A DNA stretch of 64,000 bases from Pseudarthrobacter siccitolerans (GCF_030823375.1 NZ_JAUSXB010000001.1:3720001-3784000), one strand, 5' to 3'. Counted from the stretch's first letter, positions 8,504-18,384 are shown. The notes: generated from the sequence alone by a model not told the origin. Numbers and translations are program-made.

Positions 8504-9526
8504 GTGACCCACGAGCTTCTTACGATCGGGCGCATCAGCGTTGATATCTACCCGAACGACATCGGGGTTGGCTTGGAGGATGTTAATTCCTTCGGCAAAT
8601 ACCTTGGTGGTTCCCCCTCCAACGTAGCCGTTGCCGCGGCCCGGCATGGCCGCCGGACCGGCGTGATCACCCGCACCGGGGATGATGCCTTCGGTAAGTA
8701 CCTCCACCGTGAGCTGAGCAAGTTCAACGTCGATGACAGCTTCGTGACCCCGGTCAGCGAGTGGCCGACGGCGGTCACGTTCTGCGCGATCAAGCCGCCG
8801 GAGGACTTCCCGCTCTACTTCTACGGCCGTTTTCCCACCGCCCCGGACCTGCAGATTAAGGCCGGCGAGCTGGACCTGGACGCCATCCGCAATGCGGGGA
8901 TCTTCTGGTCCACAGTGACGGGCCTGTGCCAGGAACCCAGCCGAAGCGCACACATCGCCGCTCATGAGGCACGTCCCCGGACCGGCCTGGCCGAGGGACA
9001 GTTCACCATCCTGGACCTGGACTACCGGCCAATGTTCTGGGCCTCGGAAGAGGAGGCCCGCGCCGAGGTCGCCAAGATTCTGCCCCACGTCACGGTCGCG
9101 ATTGGCAATGACAAGGAATGCGCCGTGGCCGTCGGGGAGGGGAGTCCCGATGAGCAGGCTGACCGGCTGCTGGCCGCCGGTGTCGAGATCGCCGTCGTCA
9201 AGCTCGGTCCCGAAGGCGTAATGGCCAAGACCCGCACGGAGCGTGTCGTCTCGGCCCCTGTGCCGGTGGAAACCCTCAACGGCCTGGGTGCCGGAGATTC
9301 CTTCGGCGGGGCCTTCTGCCACGGACTGCTCTCAGGCTGGCCGCTGGCCCAGGTCCTGGACTACGCCAACGCCGCCGGCGCCATCGTTGCGTCCCGCCTG
9401 TCCTGTGCCGATGCCATGCCGACGCCGGAGGAGGTCACCTCGCTGCTGGCCGAACGCGGGCGCCCTGTACCCGGCACCGTTTCCGGCGCCGACCCGCAGC
9501 TTGCCACCGAAGGAGCAGCACTGTGA
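8504..9526 (+). CDS. iolC: 5-dehydro-2-deoxygluconokinase
   Basis: PfkB/ribokinase-family sugar kinase, 340 aa, which phosphorylates 2-deoxy-5-keto-D-gluconate in myo-inositol breakdown. Evidence: LLTIGRISVDIYPNDIGVGLEDVNSFGKYLGGSPSNVAVAAARHG at the N-terminus and the PfkB signature LNGLGAGDSFGGAFCHGLL with catalytic Asp near residue 263. GTG start at 8504 after AGAAAGG. The last codons overlap the next gene (GTGA), indicating translational coupling. First core gene of the iol operon. Confidence 0.95.
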   Translation: MTHELLTIGRISVDIYPNDIGVGLEDVNSFGKYLGGSPSNVAVAAARHGRRTGVITRTGDDAFGKYLHRELSKFNVDDSFVTPVSEWPTAVTFCAIKPPEDFPLYFYGRFPTAPDLQIKAGELDLDAIRNAGIFWSTVTGLCQEPSRSAHIAAHEARPRTGLAEGQFTILDLDYRPMFWASEEEARAEVAKILPHVTVAIGNDKECAVAVGEGSPDEQADRLLAAGVEIAVVKLGPEGVMAKTRTERVVSAPVPVETLNGLGAGDSFGGAFCHGLLSGWPLAQVLDYANAAGAIVASRLSCADAMPTPEEVTSLLAERGRPVPGTVSGADPQLATEGAAL

Positions 9527-10458
9527 CCCTCACGCCTCTTACCTCCAGCAACGCTGTGGACGACGATCCCCGCCGCTACGAGCACCTGAGCACTATCCGG
9601 CTCGAAGATCCCGAAGCTGTGGCCCGCGCAGCCAAAGCCCGGCGCCGCCACCCCGGCGTGAAAGCGGGAAAGCAGAACTTCATCGTCGCGGCCGATCACC
9701 CGGCGCGCGGCGCCCTGGCTGTCGGCTCGGATCCGGTAGCCATGGCTGATCGCCGCCAGCTGTTGGACCGTTTGCAGATCGCGTTGGCCAATCCGGCCGT
9801 TGACGGTGTCCTGGCCTCGCCGGACATCATGGATGACCTGCTGCTGCTGGGCGCCCTGGACGGCAAGCTGGTGTTCGGTTCGATGAACCGCGGCGGCCTG
9901 TCCGGCCTGGTCAACGAGTTCGATGACCGCTTCACCGGCCACACGGCCGCGGCGCTGGAAGCCCTCGGTGCGGACGGTGGCAAGATGCTGACCCGCATCT
10001 GCCTGGGCGACCCCGACACCGTTGCCACGCTGGAGGCCACGGCGAAGGCCATTGATTCGCTGGCCGAGCGTAAGCTGATCGCGATGGTGGAACCGTTCCT
10101 GTCCCTCCGCGAGAACGGCCGGGTCCGGAACGACCTGTCCACCAACGCGGTGATCAAGTCCGTTGCGATCGCCGAAGGACTGGGCTCCACCAGCGCCTAC
10201 ACATGGATGAAGCTCCCTGTCGTGGCGGACATGGAACGCGTCATGGCCGCGACCACCATGCCCACGGTCCTGCTGGGCGGGGACCCGGACGGGTCCCAGG
10301 ATGAAGTCTTCGCCACCTGGAAAGCCGCCCTCGCCTTGCCTGGTGTTCAAGGCCTCACCGTGGGCCGGACGCTTTTGTACCCAGCTGACGGGGATGTGGC
10401 AGGCGCCGTCGCCATGGCCGCTTCCCTTCTCAACCACACCGCAGAAGTATCGGAGTAG
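9523..10458 (+). CDS. Cgl0159-type (beta/alpha)8 aldolase, probable 2-deoxy-5-keto-gluconate-6-P aldolase
   Basis: 311 aa TIM-barrel protein of the class I DhnA/DeoC-like aldolase group found in corynebacterial and Arthrobacter inositol clusters (Cgl0159 family). Seen: FIVAADHPARGALAVGSDPVAMADR near residue 47, LASPDIMDDLLLLGALDGKLVFGSMNRGG, and SAYTWMKLPV, whose Lys is a candidate Schiff-base residue. It overlaps iolC by 4 nt and precedes iolD. By position it should split 2-deoxy-5-keto-gluconate 6-phosphate into malonate semialdehyde and dihydroxyacetone phosphate, the IolJ role. No Bacillus-type iolJ is present here, which supports this. Confidence 0.8.
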   Translation: MTLTPLTSSNAVDDDPRRYEHLSTIRLEDPEAVARAAKARRRHPGVKAGKQNFIVAADHPARGALAVGSDPVAMADRRQLLDRLQIALANPAVDGVLASPDIMDDLLLLGALDGKLVFGSMNRGGLSGLVNEFDDRFTGHTAAALEALGADGGKMLTRICLGDPDTVATLEATAKAIDSLAERKLIAMVEPFLSLRENGRVRNDLSTNAVIKSVAIAEGLGSTSAYTWMKLPVVADMERVMAATTMPTVLLGGDPDGSQDEVFATWKAALALPGVQGLTVGRTLLYPADGDVAGAVAMAASLLNHTAEVSE

Positions 10459-10464
10459 CCTCCC

Positions 10465-12423
10465 ATGGGAACCACAACAGGAACGCGCAGAATGACGGTG
10501 GCCCAGGCCGTCGTCGAGTACCTCTCCCGCCAGTACACCGTTGATTCGATCGGTGGTGTCCAGTACCGTGAGCGGCTGATCCCGGGCACGTTCGGGATTT
10601 TCGGGCACGGGAATGTGGCCGGGGTGGGCCAGGCCCTGAAGCAGTACCAGCAGCTGGACCCGGCCATCATGCCGTACTACCAGGGCCGGAACGAACAGGC
10701 CCAGGTCCATCAGGCCGTGGGGTACGCCCGGCACACCCGGCGCCGCCAAACCTTCGCCATCAGCACCTCGATCGGCCCCGGCTCCTCCAACCTGCTGACC
10801 GGCGCGGCGCTGGCCACCACGAACCGCCTGCCGGTGCTGCTGCTGCCCAGTGACACGTTCGCCACCCGCGCCGCGGACCCGGTCCTGCAGCAGCTGGAAC
10901 AGCCCTACGCCTACGACCTCACTGTCAATGACGCGTTCCGGCCGCTGTCCAAGTTCTTCGACCGGGTCACCCGGCCAGAGCAGCTGTTTTCCGCGTTCCA
11001 CCACGGCCTGCGCGTCCTGACCGACCCGGCCGAGACCGGCGCCGTAACCATCTCGCTGCCGCAGGACGTCCAGGCCGAGGCCTTCGACGTTCCTGAGGAG
11101 TTCCTGGCTGAGCGTGAGTGGCGGATCCGCCGTCCGGACGCGGACGACGACGACATCGCCCGGGCTGCCGACGCCATCCGGGCCGCCAAGCGGCCGCTGA
11201 TCATCGCCGGCGGCGGCGTGCTCTACGCCTACGCCAACGCCGAACTCGCCAAATTCGCGGAGCTGACCGGGATCCCGGTGGGCAACACCCAGGCGGGCGT
11301 CGGCGTCCTGCCGTGGGACCACCAGTTCTCCCTTGGAGCCATTGGCTCGACCGGCACGACGGCGGCGAACGCCATTGCGGCGGAGGCGGACCTGATCATC
11401 GGTATCGGCACCCGCTACGAGGACTTCACCACCGCGTCCCGCACGGCGTTCCAGAATCCGGACGTGCGCTTCATCAACATCAACGTCGCCCCGATCGACG
11501 CGTACAAGCACGGCACAGCCCTGCCCATCGTCGCCGATGCCCGCAAGGCACTGGTGAAGCTCAACCAGGCGCTGGGCGGCTACCGCGTCGGTGCGGACCT
11601 CGAGCAGAAGATCGCGGCTGAGAAAAAGCGCTGGGACGCCACTGTCGACGAGGCGTTCGACACCCGCTTCACGCCGCTGCCGGCGCAGAACGAGATCATC
11701 GGCGCCGCGTCCCGGGCCATGGAAGCCCGCGACGTGGTGATCTGCGCCGCAGGGTCCCTGCCTGGTGACCTGCACAAGATGTGGCGCGTCCGCGACCCGT
11801 TCGGCTACCACGTGGAATACGCGTACTCCTGCATGGGCTACGAAATCCCCGGCGGCCTGGGCGTCAAGCGCGCCGCCCTGGCCGAAGCCGCAAGCGGACA
11901 GACGGAGGCAAGGGACGTCGTCGTGATGGTGGGGGACGGTTCCTACCTGATGATGCATACCGAACTGGTCACCGCCGTCGCCGAACGCATCAAGTTGATC
12001 GTGGTCCTGATCCAGAACCACGGCTACGCCTCCATCGGTTCGCTCTCCGAATCCCTGGGGTCGCAGCGGTTCGGCACCCAGTACCGGGCGTTGAACGAGG
12101 AACAGCACAGCTTCGACGAGGGCGACACCCTGCCCGTGGACCTGGCGCTGAACGCCGAGTCCCTGGGCGTGAAGGTCATTCGGATCGAGCCGGGGGAGAA
12201 GGTCATCGCCGAACTCGAGCAGGCCATCCGTGACGCCAAGGCCGCACCGGAGCGCGGTGGGCCGATCCTGATCCACGTCGAATCCGACCCGCTCCTGGAC
12301 GCCCCCTCCTCGGAGTCATGGTGGGACGTTCCCGTCTCCCAGGTCTCCGGGCTGGACTCCACGAAGCAGGCCTTCCAGACCTACACCGGCCACAAGAACC
12401 GCCAGCGCAAACTGCTCGGCTGA
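10465..12423 (+). CDS. iolD: 3D-(3,5/4)-trihydroxycyclohexane-1,2-dione acylhydrolase (decyclizing)
   Basis: 652 aa TPP-dependent hydrolase that opens the inositol ring, giving 5-deoxy-glucuronate. It has the three-domain acetolactate-synthase fold; MTVAQAVVEYLSRQYTVD and FGIFGHGNVAGVGQAL open the Pyr domain, and the PP domain carries the cofactor motif GDGSYLMMHTELVTAV...NHGYASIG. Length fits IolD (~640 aa) rather than ordinary TPP decarboxylases (~560 aa). It starts at ATG 10465, six nt after the aldolase, with GGAG upstream. Confidence 0.95.
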   Translation: MGTTTGTRRMTVAQAVVEYLSRQYTVDSIGGVQYRERLIPGTFGIFGHGNVAGVGQALKQYQQLDPAIMPYYQGRNEQAQVHQAVGYARHTRRRQTFAISTSIGPGSSNLLTGAALATTNRLPVLLLPSDTFATRAADPVLQQLEQPYAYDLTVNDAFRPLSKFFDRVTRPEQLFSAFHHGLRVLTDPAETGAVTISLPQDVQAEAFDVPEEFLAEREWRIRRPDADDDDIARAADAIRAAKRPLIIAGGGVLYAYANAELAKFAELTGIPVGNTQAGVGVLPWDHQFSLGAIGSTGTTAANAIAAEADLIIGIGTRYEDFTTASRTAFQNPDVRFININVAPIDAYKHGTALPIVADARKALVKLNQALGGYRVGADLEQKIAAEKKRWDATVDEAFDTRFTPLPAQNEIIGAASRAMEARDVVICAAGSLPGDLHKMWRVRDPFGYHVEYAYSCMGYEIPGGLGVKRAALAEAASGQTEARDVVVMVGDGSYLMMHTELVTAVAERIKLIVVLIQNHGYASIGSLSESLGSQRFGTQYRALNEEQHSFDEGDTLPVDLALNAESLGVKVIRIEPGEKVIAELEQAIRDAKAAPERGGPILIHVESDPLLDAPSSESWWDVPVSQVSGLDSTKQAFQTYTGHKNRQRKLLG

Positions 12424-12471
12424 CAGCACTCCACCCCCCACTCTCTTTTCACTACTCAAGGAAGAGTCCCC

Positions 12472-13986
12472 ATGACTGCCACCACCACTGACACCACTGT
12501 CATCAACCACTTCATCAACGGCGCCGAAACCGCCGGCGAAGGTGACCGCACCACGTCCGTCTATAACCCGGCTACCGGTAAGGTCTCGGCAGAACTGCGC
12601 TTAGCGAACCGCGCGGACCTTGACGCCACTGTCGCCGCCGCCCGCAAGGCCGCCGATACCTGGGGCGACATCTCCCTGGCCAAGCGCACCGCCGTGCTCT
12701 TCAAATTCCGCGAACTCGTCGCCGCCCACGTGGACGACCTCGCCGCCCTGATCACCGCAGAGCACGGCAAGGTCCTTTCCGACGCCAAGGGTGAGATCGG
12801 CCGCGGCCTGGAGGTTATCGAGTACGCCTGCGGCATCCCCACCCTGGTCAAGGGCGACTACTCGGACCAGGTTTCCACCGGCATCGATGTTTTCTCCTTC
12901 CGCGAACCGCTCGGCGTCGTTGCCGGCATCACCCCGTTCAACTTCCCCGTGATGGTCCCTTTGTGGATGGCGCCGATGGCCATCGCCACCGGCAACGCCT
13001 TCATCCTCAAGCCCTCCGAGCGGGACCCGTCGGCGTCCATGCTGCTGGCGAAGCTGTGGAAGCAGGCCGGCCTGCCGGACGGCGTGTTCCAGGTCCTGCA
13101 CGGCGATAAGGAGACCGTGGACGGCCTGCTGACCCACCCGGACGTGGACGGCATCTCCTTCGTCGGCTCCACCCCGATCGCCCAGTACGTCCACGAGACC
13201 GCCACCAGGCACGGCAAGCGCGTCCAGGCCCTGGGCGGGGCGAAGAACCACGCCATCATCATGCCCGACGCCGACCTGGACAACGCCGCCGACCACCTCG
13301 CCGCCGCCGCCTTCGGCTCCGCCGGGGAGCGCTGCATGGCCATCTCCGTTGCCGTCGCCGTCGGCGGCGCCGCCGACCTCATCGTCAAAAAGGTCGAAGA
13401 GCGCGCCCTGGCCGTGAAGGTCAACAACGGGACCGCGCCCGACGCCGAAATGGGGCCGGTTATCACCCCGGCGTCGAAGGAACGTATCGTCAGGATCGTC
13501 ACGGAAGCCGAAGTCGCCGGCGCGGCCATGGTGGTGGACGGCCGCGACCTCGTGGTCCCCGGCCACGAAGACGGCTTCTGGGTAGGCCCCACCGTCATCG
13601 ACCACGTCAAGACGGAAATGACCGCCTACACCGAGGAAATCTTCGGACCCGTCCTCGTCGTGGTCCGCGTCGACACCCTCGAAGACGGGATTGCCCTAAT
13701 CAACGCCAACCCCTACGGCAACGGCACCGCCATCTTCACCTCCTCCGGCGCCGCAGCCCGCAAGTTCCAGCGCTCCGTCACCGTGGGCATGATTGGTGTG
13801 AACGTGCCGCTCCCGGTCCCGGTGGCCTACCACTCCTTCGGCGGCTGGAAAGCTTCCCTCTTCGGCGACAAGCACATCTACGGCCCCGAAGGCGTCTCCT
13901 TCTACACCCGCGGCAAAGTCATCACCTCCCGCTGGCCCGAAACCCACCACGCCTCCGGCGCCTCCTACAACTTCCCGTCCAACTAA
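12472..13986 (+). CDS. iolA: Methylmalonate-semialdehyde / malonate-semialdehyde dehydrogenase (acylating)
   Basis: 504 aa CoA-acylating aldehyde dehydrogenase of the MmsA family. In this setting it turns malonate semialdehyde into acetyl-CoA and CO2 with NAD. Seen: INGAETAGEGDRTTSVYNPATGKV, the NAD-binding region GITPFNFPVMVPLWM, catalytic Cys in GSAGERCMAISVAV (about residue 288), and TEEIFGPVL. GGAAGAG precedes the ATG. It lies 48 nt after iolD in the operon. The same enzyme can serve valine catabolism (mmsA), but context favours inositol. Confidence 0.93.
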   Translation: MTATTTDTTVINHFINGAETAGEGDRTTSVYNPATGKVSAELRLANRADLDATVAAARKAADTWGDISLAKRTAVLFKFRELVAAHVDDLAALITAEHGKVLSDAKGEIGRGLEVIEYACGIPTLVKGDYSDQVSTGIDVFSFREPLGVVAGITPFNFPVMVPLWMAPMAIATGNAFILKPSERDPSASMLLAKLWKQAGLPDGVFQVLHGDKETVDGLLTHPDVDGISFVGSTPIAQYVHETATRHGKRVQALGGAKNHAIIMPDADLDNAADHLAAAAFGSAGERCMAISVAVAVGGAADLIVKKVEERALAVKVNNGTAPDAEMGPVITPASKERIVRIVTEAEVAGAAMVVDGRDLVVPGHEDGFWVGPTVIDHVKTEMTAYTEEIFGPVLVVVRVDTLEDGIALINANPYGNGTAIFTSSGAAARKFQRSVTVGMIGVNVPLPVPVAYHSFGGWKASLFGDKHIYGPEGVSFYTRGKVITSRWPETHHASGASYNFPSN

Positions 13987-14014
13987 CCGGGTCCAGAAGA
14001 AAGACAATGCAGTC

Positions 14015-14926
14015 ATGACTGAGAACAAGCTGATTATCGGCACGGCACCGGATTCCTGGGGCGTCTGGTTCGCGGACGATCCGAAGCAGACCCCGTGGGA
14101 ACGTTTCCTCGACGAAGTGGCCGAGTCCGGCTACAAGTGGATTGAACTTGGCCCCTATGGCTACCTGCCCAACGATCCCGCCCGGCTTGCCGATGAACTG
14201 AAGCAACGCGACCTCAAGGTCACCGCCGGCACTGTGTTCACAGCTTTCCACCGCGGCTTGGACCAGTGGGAGACCGCCTGGGAACCGGCCCGCAGGGTTG
14301 CCGAACTCACCGCGGCCATGGGCGGCGAGCACATCGTGGTCATCCCGGCGATGTGGAGGGACGACGTCACCGGCGAAGCAGTGGAAAGCGGCACACTGAG
14401 CGACAAGGCCTGGAGCGACCTGTTCGCCGGGCACAACCGCCTGGGCAAAACCCTGCTGGAGGACTTCGGCCTGAAGCAGCAGTTCCACTCTCATGCCGAC
14501 TCCCACGTGGGCGCACAGGAGGACATCGAAACATTGCTGGGCGCCAGCGACCCGCAGTACCTGAACCTCTGCCTGGACACCGGCCACGCGGAATACTGCG
14601 GTGCCTCCAGCCTCGAACTCATCAAGAACTACCCCGACCGGATCGGCTACCTGCACCTGAAGCAGATCAACCCGGAGATCCTCAAGAAGGTCAACGAGGA
14701 AAACATGACGTGGGCCGCCGCCAACCTCGCCGGCGTCATGACCGAGCCGCCGAACGGCCTGCCGGACCTGCGCGCCGTCATTGAAGCCGTTGAGGCCCTG
14801 AACCGCCCCATCTTCGGGATCGTGGAGCAGGACATGTACCCGGTGGCCTTCGATGTGCCCATGCCCATCGCCAAGCGCACCCGCAACTACCTGCTGTCCT
14901 GCGGCTCCCGCACTGCCGTCAGTTGA
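14015..14926 (+). CDS. iolE: Inosose (2-keto-myo-inositol) dehydratase
   Basis: 303 aa TIM-barrel protein of the AP-endonuclease-2/xylose-isomerase-like superfamily that dehydrates 2-keto-myo-inositol to the trihydroxycyclohexanedione used by IolD. IGTAPDSWGVWFADDPKQTPWERFLDEVAESGYKWIELGPYGYLP is the IolE hallmark. Metal-site candidates are in FHSHADSHVG, LCLDTGHAEY and YLHLKQI. It starts 28 nt after iolA. Confidence 0.95.
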   Translation: MTENKLIIGTAPDSWGVWFADDPKQTPWERFLDEVAESGYKWIELGPYGYLPNDPARLADELKQRDLKVTAGTVFTAFHRGLDQWETAWEPARRVAELTAAMGGEHIVVIPAMWRDDVTGEAVESGTLSDKAWSDLFAGHNRLGKTLLEDFGLKQQFHSHADSHVGAQEDIETLLGASDPQYLNLCLDTGHAEYCGASSLELIKNYPDRIGYLHLKQINPEILKKVNEENMTWAAANLAGVMTEPPNGLPDLRAVIEAVEALNRPIFGIVEQDMYPVAFDVPMPIAKRTRNYLLSCGSRTAVS

Positions 14927-14982
14927 CGGACGAGCACAGACAGACAACCACCGCTCTCATCCAGACACCGAAGGACAGAACA

Positions 14983-15996
14983 ATGACTGAAACCCTCCGC
15001 GTCGCCGTCATCGGCGCAGGCCGCATGGGCACCGACCACATCCAGCGCCTCAGCAAGCGTATCCACGGAGCCGAAGTTGCCGCCGTCGTGGACGTCGACC
15101 TGGCCCGTGCCCAGGCCGCCATCGAAGGAATCCCCGGCGCCGTGGCCCTTGCCGATGCCGAGGAAGCCCTCAACAACGGCGACGTCAACGCCGTCCTCAT
15201 CGCCACGCCTGGCTTCCTGCACGAGGACATCCTGCTCAAGGCGATCGCCAAGGACATCCCGATCCTTTGCGAAAAGCCCCTCACCCCCGACGCCGAATCC
15301 TCCTGGAAGGTCGTCGAAGCCGAGGTGGCGCTGGGCCACAAGCGGATCCAGGTGGGCTTCATGCGCCGCTTCGATGCCGAATACGCCGCGCTTGGCTCGG
15401 TCATCCGGAACAACGAACTTGGCGAACTGCTGATGCTGCACCACCAGCACCGTAACCCCAGCACACCCGAGGGCTTCACCAACGAGATGCTGATCAATGA
15501 CTCCGTGGTGCACGAATTCGACGCCATCCGGTTCTTCACGGGCGAGGAAATCACCAGCATCCAGGTCCGCCTGGGCAAGGCCACCAAAAACGCCCCGAAC
15601 GGACAGCACGATCCCCAGCACGTCCTGCTGGAGACCGAATCCGGTGTACTGGCCGACGTCGAAATCTACGTCAACGCCAAGTATGGCTACGAGGTTGGAA
15701 CCCAGGCGTCGTTCGAAGAAGGTGTTGTCAGCATTGGGGGCGACAAAGGCCCTTACACCCGCAGCGCCGGCCGCTGGGGCGGGAACGTCACTCCGGGATT
15801 CGAGGAGCGCTTCGGTGCGGCGTACGACGTCGAAATCCAGTCCTGGGTGGACGCGGCGCTTAGTGGCGAAATCGGCGGCCCCACCGCTTGGGACGGTTAC
15901 GCCACCGCTGCCTGCTGCGAAGCCGGCGTTGAGGCGCAGAAGAACGGCGAAAAGGTGGCCGTGAAGCTGGCCGCCAAGCCGGACCTCTACAAGTAG
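14983..15996 (+). CDS. iolG: Inositol 2-dehydrogenase (GFO/IDH/MocA family)
   Basis: 337 aa NAD-dependent dehydrogenase oxidising myo-inositol to 2-keto-myo-inositol, the first step. The Rossmann motif VAVIGAGRMGTDHIQRL is at ~6-22 and the catalytic CEKPLTPD Lys follows near residue 95. The frame is open to 14923, but ATG 14983 is chosen because AAGGACAG lies just before it and the dinucleotide-binding strand starts there. Second-domain motifs MRRFDAEY and DSVVHEFDAIRFF support inositol/sugar dehydrogenases. A hairpin follows at 16004-16032. Confidence 0.94.
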   Translation: MTETLRVAVIGAGRMGTDHIQRLSKRIHGAEVAAVVDVDLARAQAAIEGIPGAVALADAEEALNNGDVNAVLIATPGFLHEDILLKAIAKDIPILCEKPLTPDAESSWKVVEAEVALGHKRIQVGFMRRFDAEYAALGSVIRNNELGELLMLHHQHRNPSTPEGFTNEMLINDSVVHEFDAIRFFTGEEITSIQVRLGKATKNAPNGQHDPQHVLLETESGVLADVEIYVNAKYGYEVGTQASFEEGVVSIGGDKGPYTRSAGRWGGNVTPGFEERFGAAYDVEIQSWVDAALSGEIGGPTAWDGYATAACCEAGVEAQKNGEKVAVKLAAKPDLYK

Positions 15997-16003
15997 GACC
16001 TTA

Positions 16004-16032
16004 GGAAGGGGACGGGTTTTCCGTCCCCTTCC
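16004..16032. terminator. Hairpin between iolG and the iolH-like gene
   Basis: Perfect 12-bp stem, GGAAGGGGACGG at 16004-16015 with CCGTCCCCTTCC at 16021-16032, and loop GTTTT. No T-run follows, so it may attenuate or protect the transcript rather than fully end it inside the iol operon. Confidence 0.6.
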
Positions 16033-16072
16033 CCGGCTCCGTCCATAACTGATCCACAATGGAGTGTTTTTC

Positions 16073-16948
16073 GTGAAAATCGCCCTTGACCCCACCCCGT
16101 TCCACCACTCGCACAGCCTGCTGGAGTTCCCCAGGGTGGCGGCGGACCTCGGCTACAAGTACATGCAGATGACCCCGCACGCGGACTTTATCCCCTTCTA
16201 CAACCACCCCAAAGCGGACGACGAACTGGTGGGCCAGCTCAGCAAGGCCTGCAAGGACGCCGGCATTGAAATCGCGTCCGTGCTTCCGGTGCTCCGCTGG
16301 TCTGGTCCGGACGAGGACGCGCGCGAGGCGGCGGTCCGCTACTGGAAGCGTGCCATCCAGATCACCGTGGACCTCGGAGTCGGGACCATGAACACTGAAT
16401 TCTCCGGCCGGCCGGAGAAGGCGGAGGAGTCCGAGCGGGCCTTCTACCGCTCCATGGAGGAACTGCTTCCCATCATCGAACGGGAGGGCATCGACCTGTT
16501 GATCGACCCGCACCCGGACGACTTCGTGGAGGAAGGGCTGGCCGCGATCCGCGTCATCCGTGGCCTGAATTCGAAGAACGTGGGCATGGTGTATGTGGCC
16601 TCGCATAGCTTCCACATGAAGGATCCGGCGCTGGAGATCATGCGGGCGGCGGGGGACAGGCTGCGCCTGGTCCACGTTGCGGACACCATGGACCACCACG
16701 CCTCGCACGGGCTCCGCTACATCACCAACCCCCCGGGGAACCCGGTCCGGGTCCACCAGCACCTGAAAATCGGCGACGGCGACGTCAACTGGGATGAGTT
16801 CTTCGGCGGCCTGAAGGAGATCGGCTTCCTGGACCGGGACGACACCGTGATGGTGTCCAGCGTGTTTGCCGAGGACGATAACGCCGAAGACGTCTCCCGC
16901 TACCAGTTGGAGACGATGAAGCAGTACGTCCAAAAGGTGAGCGTATGA
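16073..16948 (+). CDS. Sugar phosphate isomerase/epimerase, IolH-like
   Basis: 291 aa TIM-barrel protein of the xylose-isomerase-like superfamily, similar in kind to IolH. It begins MKIALDPTPFHHSHSLLEFPRVAADLGYKYMQMTPH. Putative metal ligands lie in NTEFSGRP, DLLIDPHPDDF, YVASHSFHM and RLVHVADTMDHH. GTG 16073 is chosen over GTG 16064 because the GGAG ribosome site (16061-16064) would overlap the earlier codon. Stop overlaps the transporter start by 4 nt. Exact reaction unknown; it may isomerise another cyclitol or inosose. Confidence 0.82.
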   Translation: MKIALDPTPFHHSHSLLEFPRVAADLGYKYMQMTPHADFIPFYNHPKADDELVGQLSKACKDAGIEIASVLPVLRWSGPDEDAREAAVRYWKRAIQITVDLGVGTMNTEFSGRPEKAEESERAFYRSMEELLPIIEREGIDLLIDPHPDDFVEEGLAAIRVIRGLNSKNVGMVYVASHSFHMKDPALEIMRAAGDRLRLVHVADTMDHHASHGLRYITNPPGNPVRVHQHLKIGDGDVNWDEFFGGLKEIGFLDRDDTVMVSSVFAEDDNAEDVSRYQLETMKQYVQKVSV

Positions 16949-18384
16949 GTTCGCCGGCTTCCGCTGAACCAACCGCCAGGCCAGCCGCCAACCATCGGCG
17001 GGCCCTGCGGACCGCCACCATCATCTCCACGTTCGGCGGCCTGCTCTTCGGCTACGACACCGGCGTGATCAACGGCGCCTTGCCGTACATGCAGGAGGAC
17101 CTGGGCCTGACACCGCTGACCGAGGGCCTGGTCACGTCCTCGCTCCTGTTCGGCGCCGCCTTCGGCGCGCTGTTCGGCGGCCGCCTGGCGGACCGCAACG
17201 GCCGTCGCAAGATGATCATGGTCCTCGCAGTCGTCTTCCTGGCGGGCACGCTGGCCTGCACCTTCGCACCGAGTACCGAGGTAATGATCGCGGCCCGTTT
17301 CGTGCTGGGACTCGCCGTCGGTGGTGCGTCCGTGACTGTTCCCGTGTACCTCGCGGAGGTGTCGCCGAGCGGGCGGCGCGGGCGGATCGTCACCCAGAAC
17401 GAACTCATGATCGTCACCGGGCAGTTGCTGGCCTTCATCTTCAACGCCTACCTCGGCAACTCGTTCGGGGAGTCCCACGGCATCTGGCGCTGGATGCTGG
17501 TGATCGCCACACTGCCGGCCATCGCGCTGTGGATCGGGATGAACTTCATGCCGGAAAGCCCCCGCTGGCTCGCTTCTATCGGCAGCTTCGGCGAAACGCT
17601 CAGTGTGCTGCAGCGGATCCGGTCGCAGGAGGAGGCGCGCGCCGAGTTCGAAGAGGTCAAGGCGATGGCCGTTGAGGACTACAAGTCCAAGATGGGCTCG
17701 TGGAAAGACCTGGGCATTCCGTGGCTCCGCCGGATCTTCTTCGTGGGCCTGGGCCTGGCGGTGATCCAGCAGATCACGGGCGTGAACTCCATCATGTATT
17801 ACGGAACCCAGATCCTGGCCCAGTCCGGCTTTGGCCGGGAGGCAGCCCTGACCGCCAACATCGCCAACGGTGCCATCTCCGTACTGGCCACGTTTGTGGG
17901 CATCTGGCTGTTGGGCAAGGTGGGGCGCCGCAGGATGCTGATTACCGGGCAGGCAGGTACCACGACGGCGCTGCTGCTGATTGGCCTGTTCTCACTGATC
18001 CTGCCGGAGGGATCCACCCGCGGCTTCGTTATCCTGTCATTGACGGTGACTTTCCTGGCCTTCCAGCAGGGCGCGATCTCGCCCGTGACATGGCTGATGC
18101 TCTCGGAAATCTTCCCGTTGAAGATGCGCGGCCTGGGTATGGGTGCTTCCGCTTTCCTGCTGTGGATCGTGAACTTCCTGGTGGGCTTTGGCTTCCCGCA
18201 ACTGCTGGCGGCCATCGGGCTCTCCAACACGTTCTTCGTTTTTGCCGTGCTCGGGCTTGGAGCCATTGCCTTCGCCGCTAAGTATGTTCCGGAAACCAGG
18301 GACAAGAGCCTGGAGGACCTCGAACACTACTTCAAGAACGTGGCGGGAGAAAAATCCGAACCAGCCGAAAGCACAAGCCAGTAG
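16945..18384 (+). CDS. iolT: MFS sugar-porter family inositol transporter
   Basis: 479 aa, 12 predicted membrane helices, proton-coupled sugar porter. Family motifs: GGLLFGYDTGVINGALPYM (TM1), GGRLADRNGRRKM, PESPRWL after TM6, QQITGVNSIMYYGTQI (TM7), and PETRDKSLEDLE at the end. Overlaps the previous gene by ATGA, so it is the last gene of the iol operon, and a terminator follows directly. Placement makes myo-inositol the likely substrate. Confidence 0.9.
   Translation: MSSPASAEPTARPAANHRRALRTATIISTFGGLLFGYDTGVINGALPYMQEDLGLTPLTEGLVTSSLLFGAAFGALFGGRLADRNGRRKMIMVLAVVFLAGTLACTFAPSTEVMIAARFVLGLAVGGASVTVPVYLAEVSPSGRRGRIVTQNELMIVTGQLLAFIFNAYLGNSFGESHGIWRWMLVIATLPAIALWIGMNFMPESPRWLASIGSFGETLSVLQRIRSQEEARAEFEEVKAMAVEDYKSKMGSWKDLGIPWLRRIFFVGLGLAVIQQITGVNSIMYYGTQILAQSGFGREAALTANIANGAISVLATFVGIWLLGKVGRRRMLITGQAGTTTALLLIGLFSLILPEGSTRGFVILSLTVTFLAFQQGAISPVTWLMLSEIFPLKMRGLGMGASAFLLWIVNFLVGFGFPQLLAAIGLSNTFFVFAVLGLGAIAFAAKYVPETRDKSLEDLEHYFKNVAGEKSEPAESTSQ

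Noticed and set aside
9361-12276. 971-residue minus-strand open frame opposite iolC to iolD
   Set aside because: Shadow of the iol genes with no recognisable motif or ribosome site.
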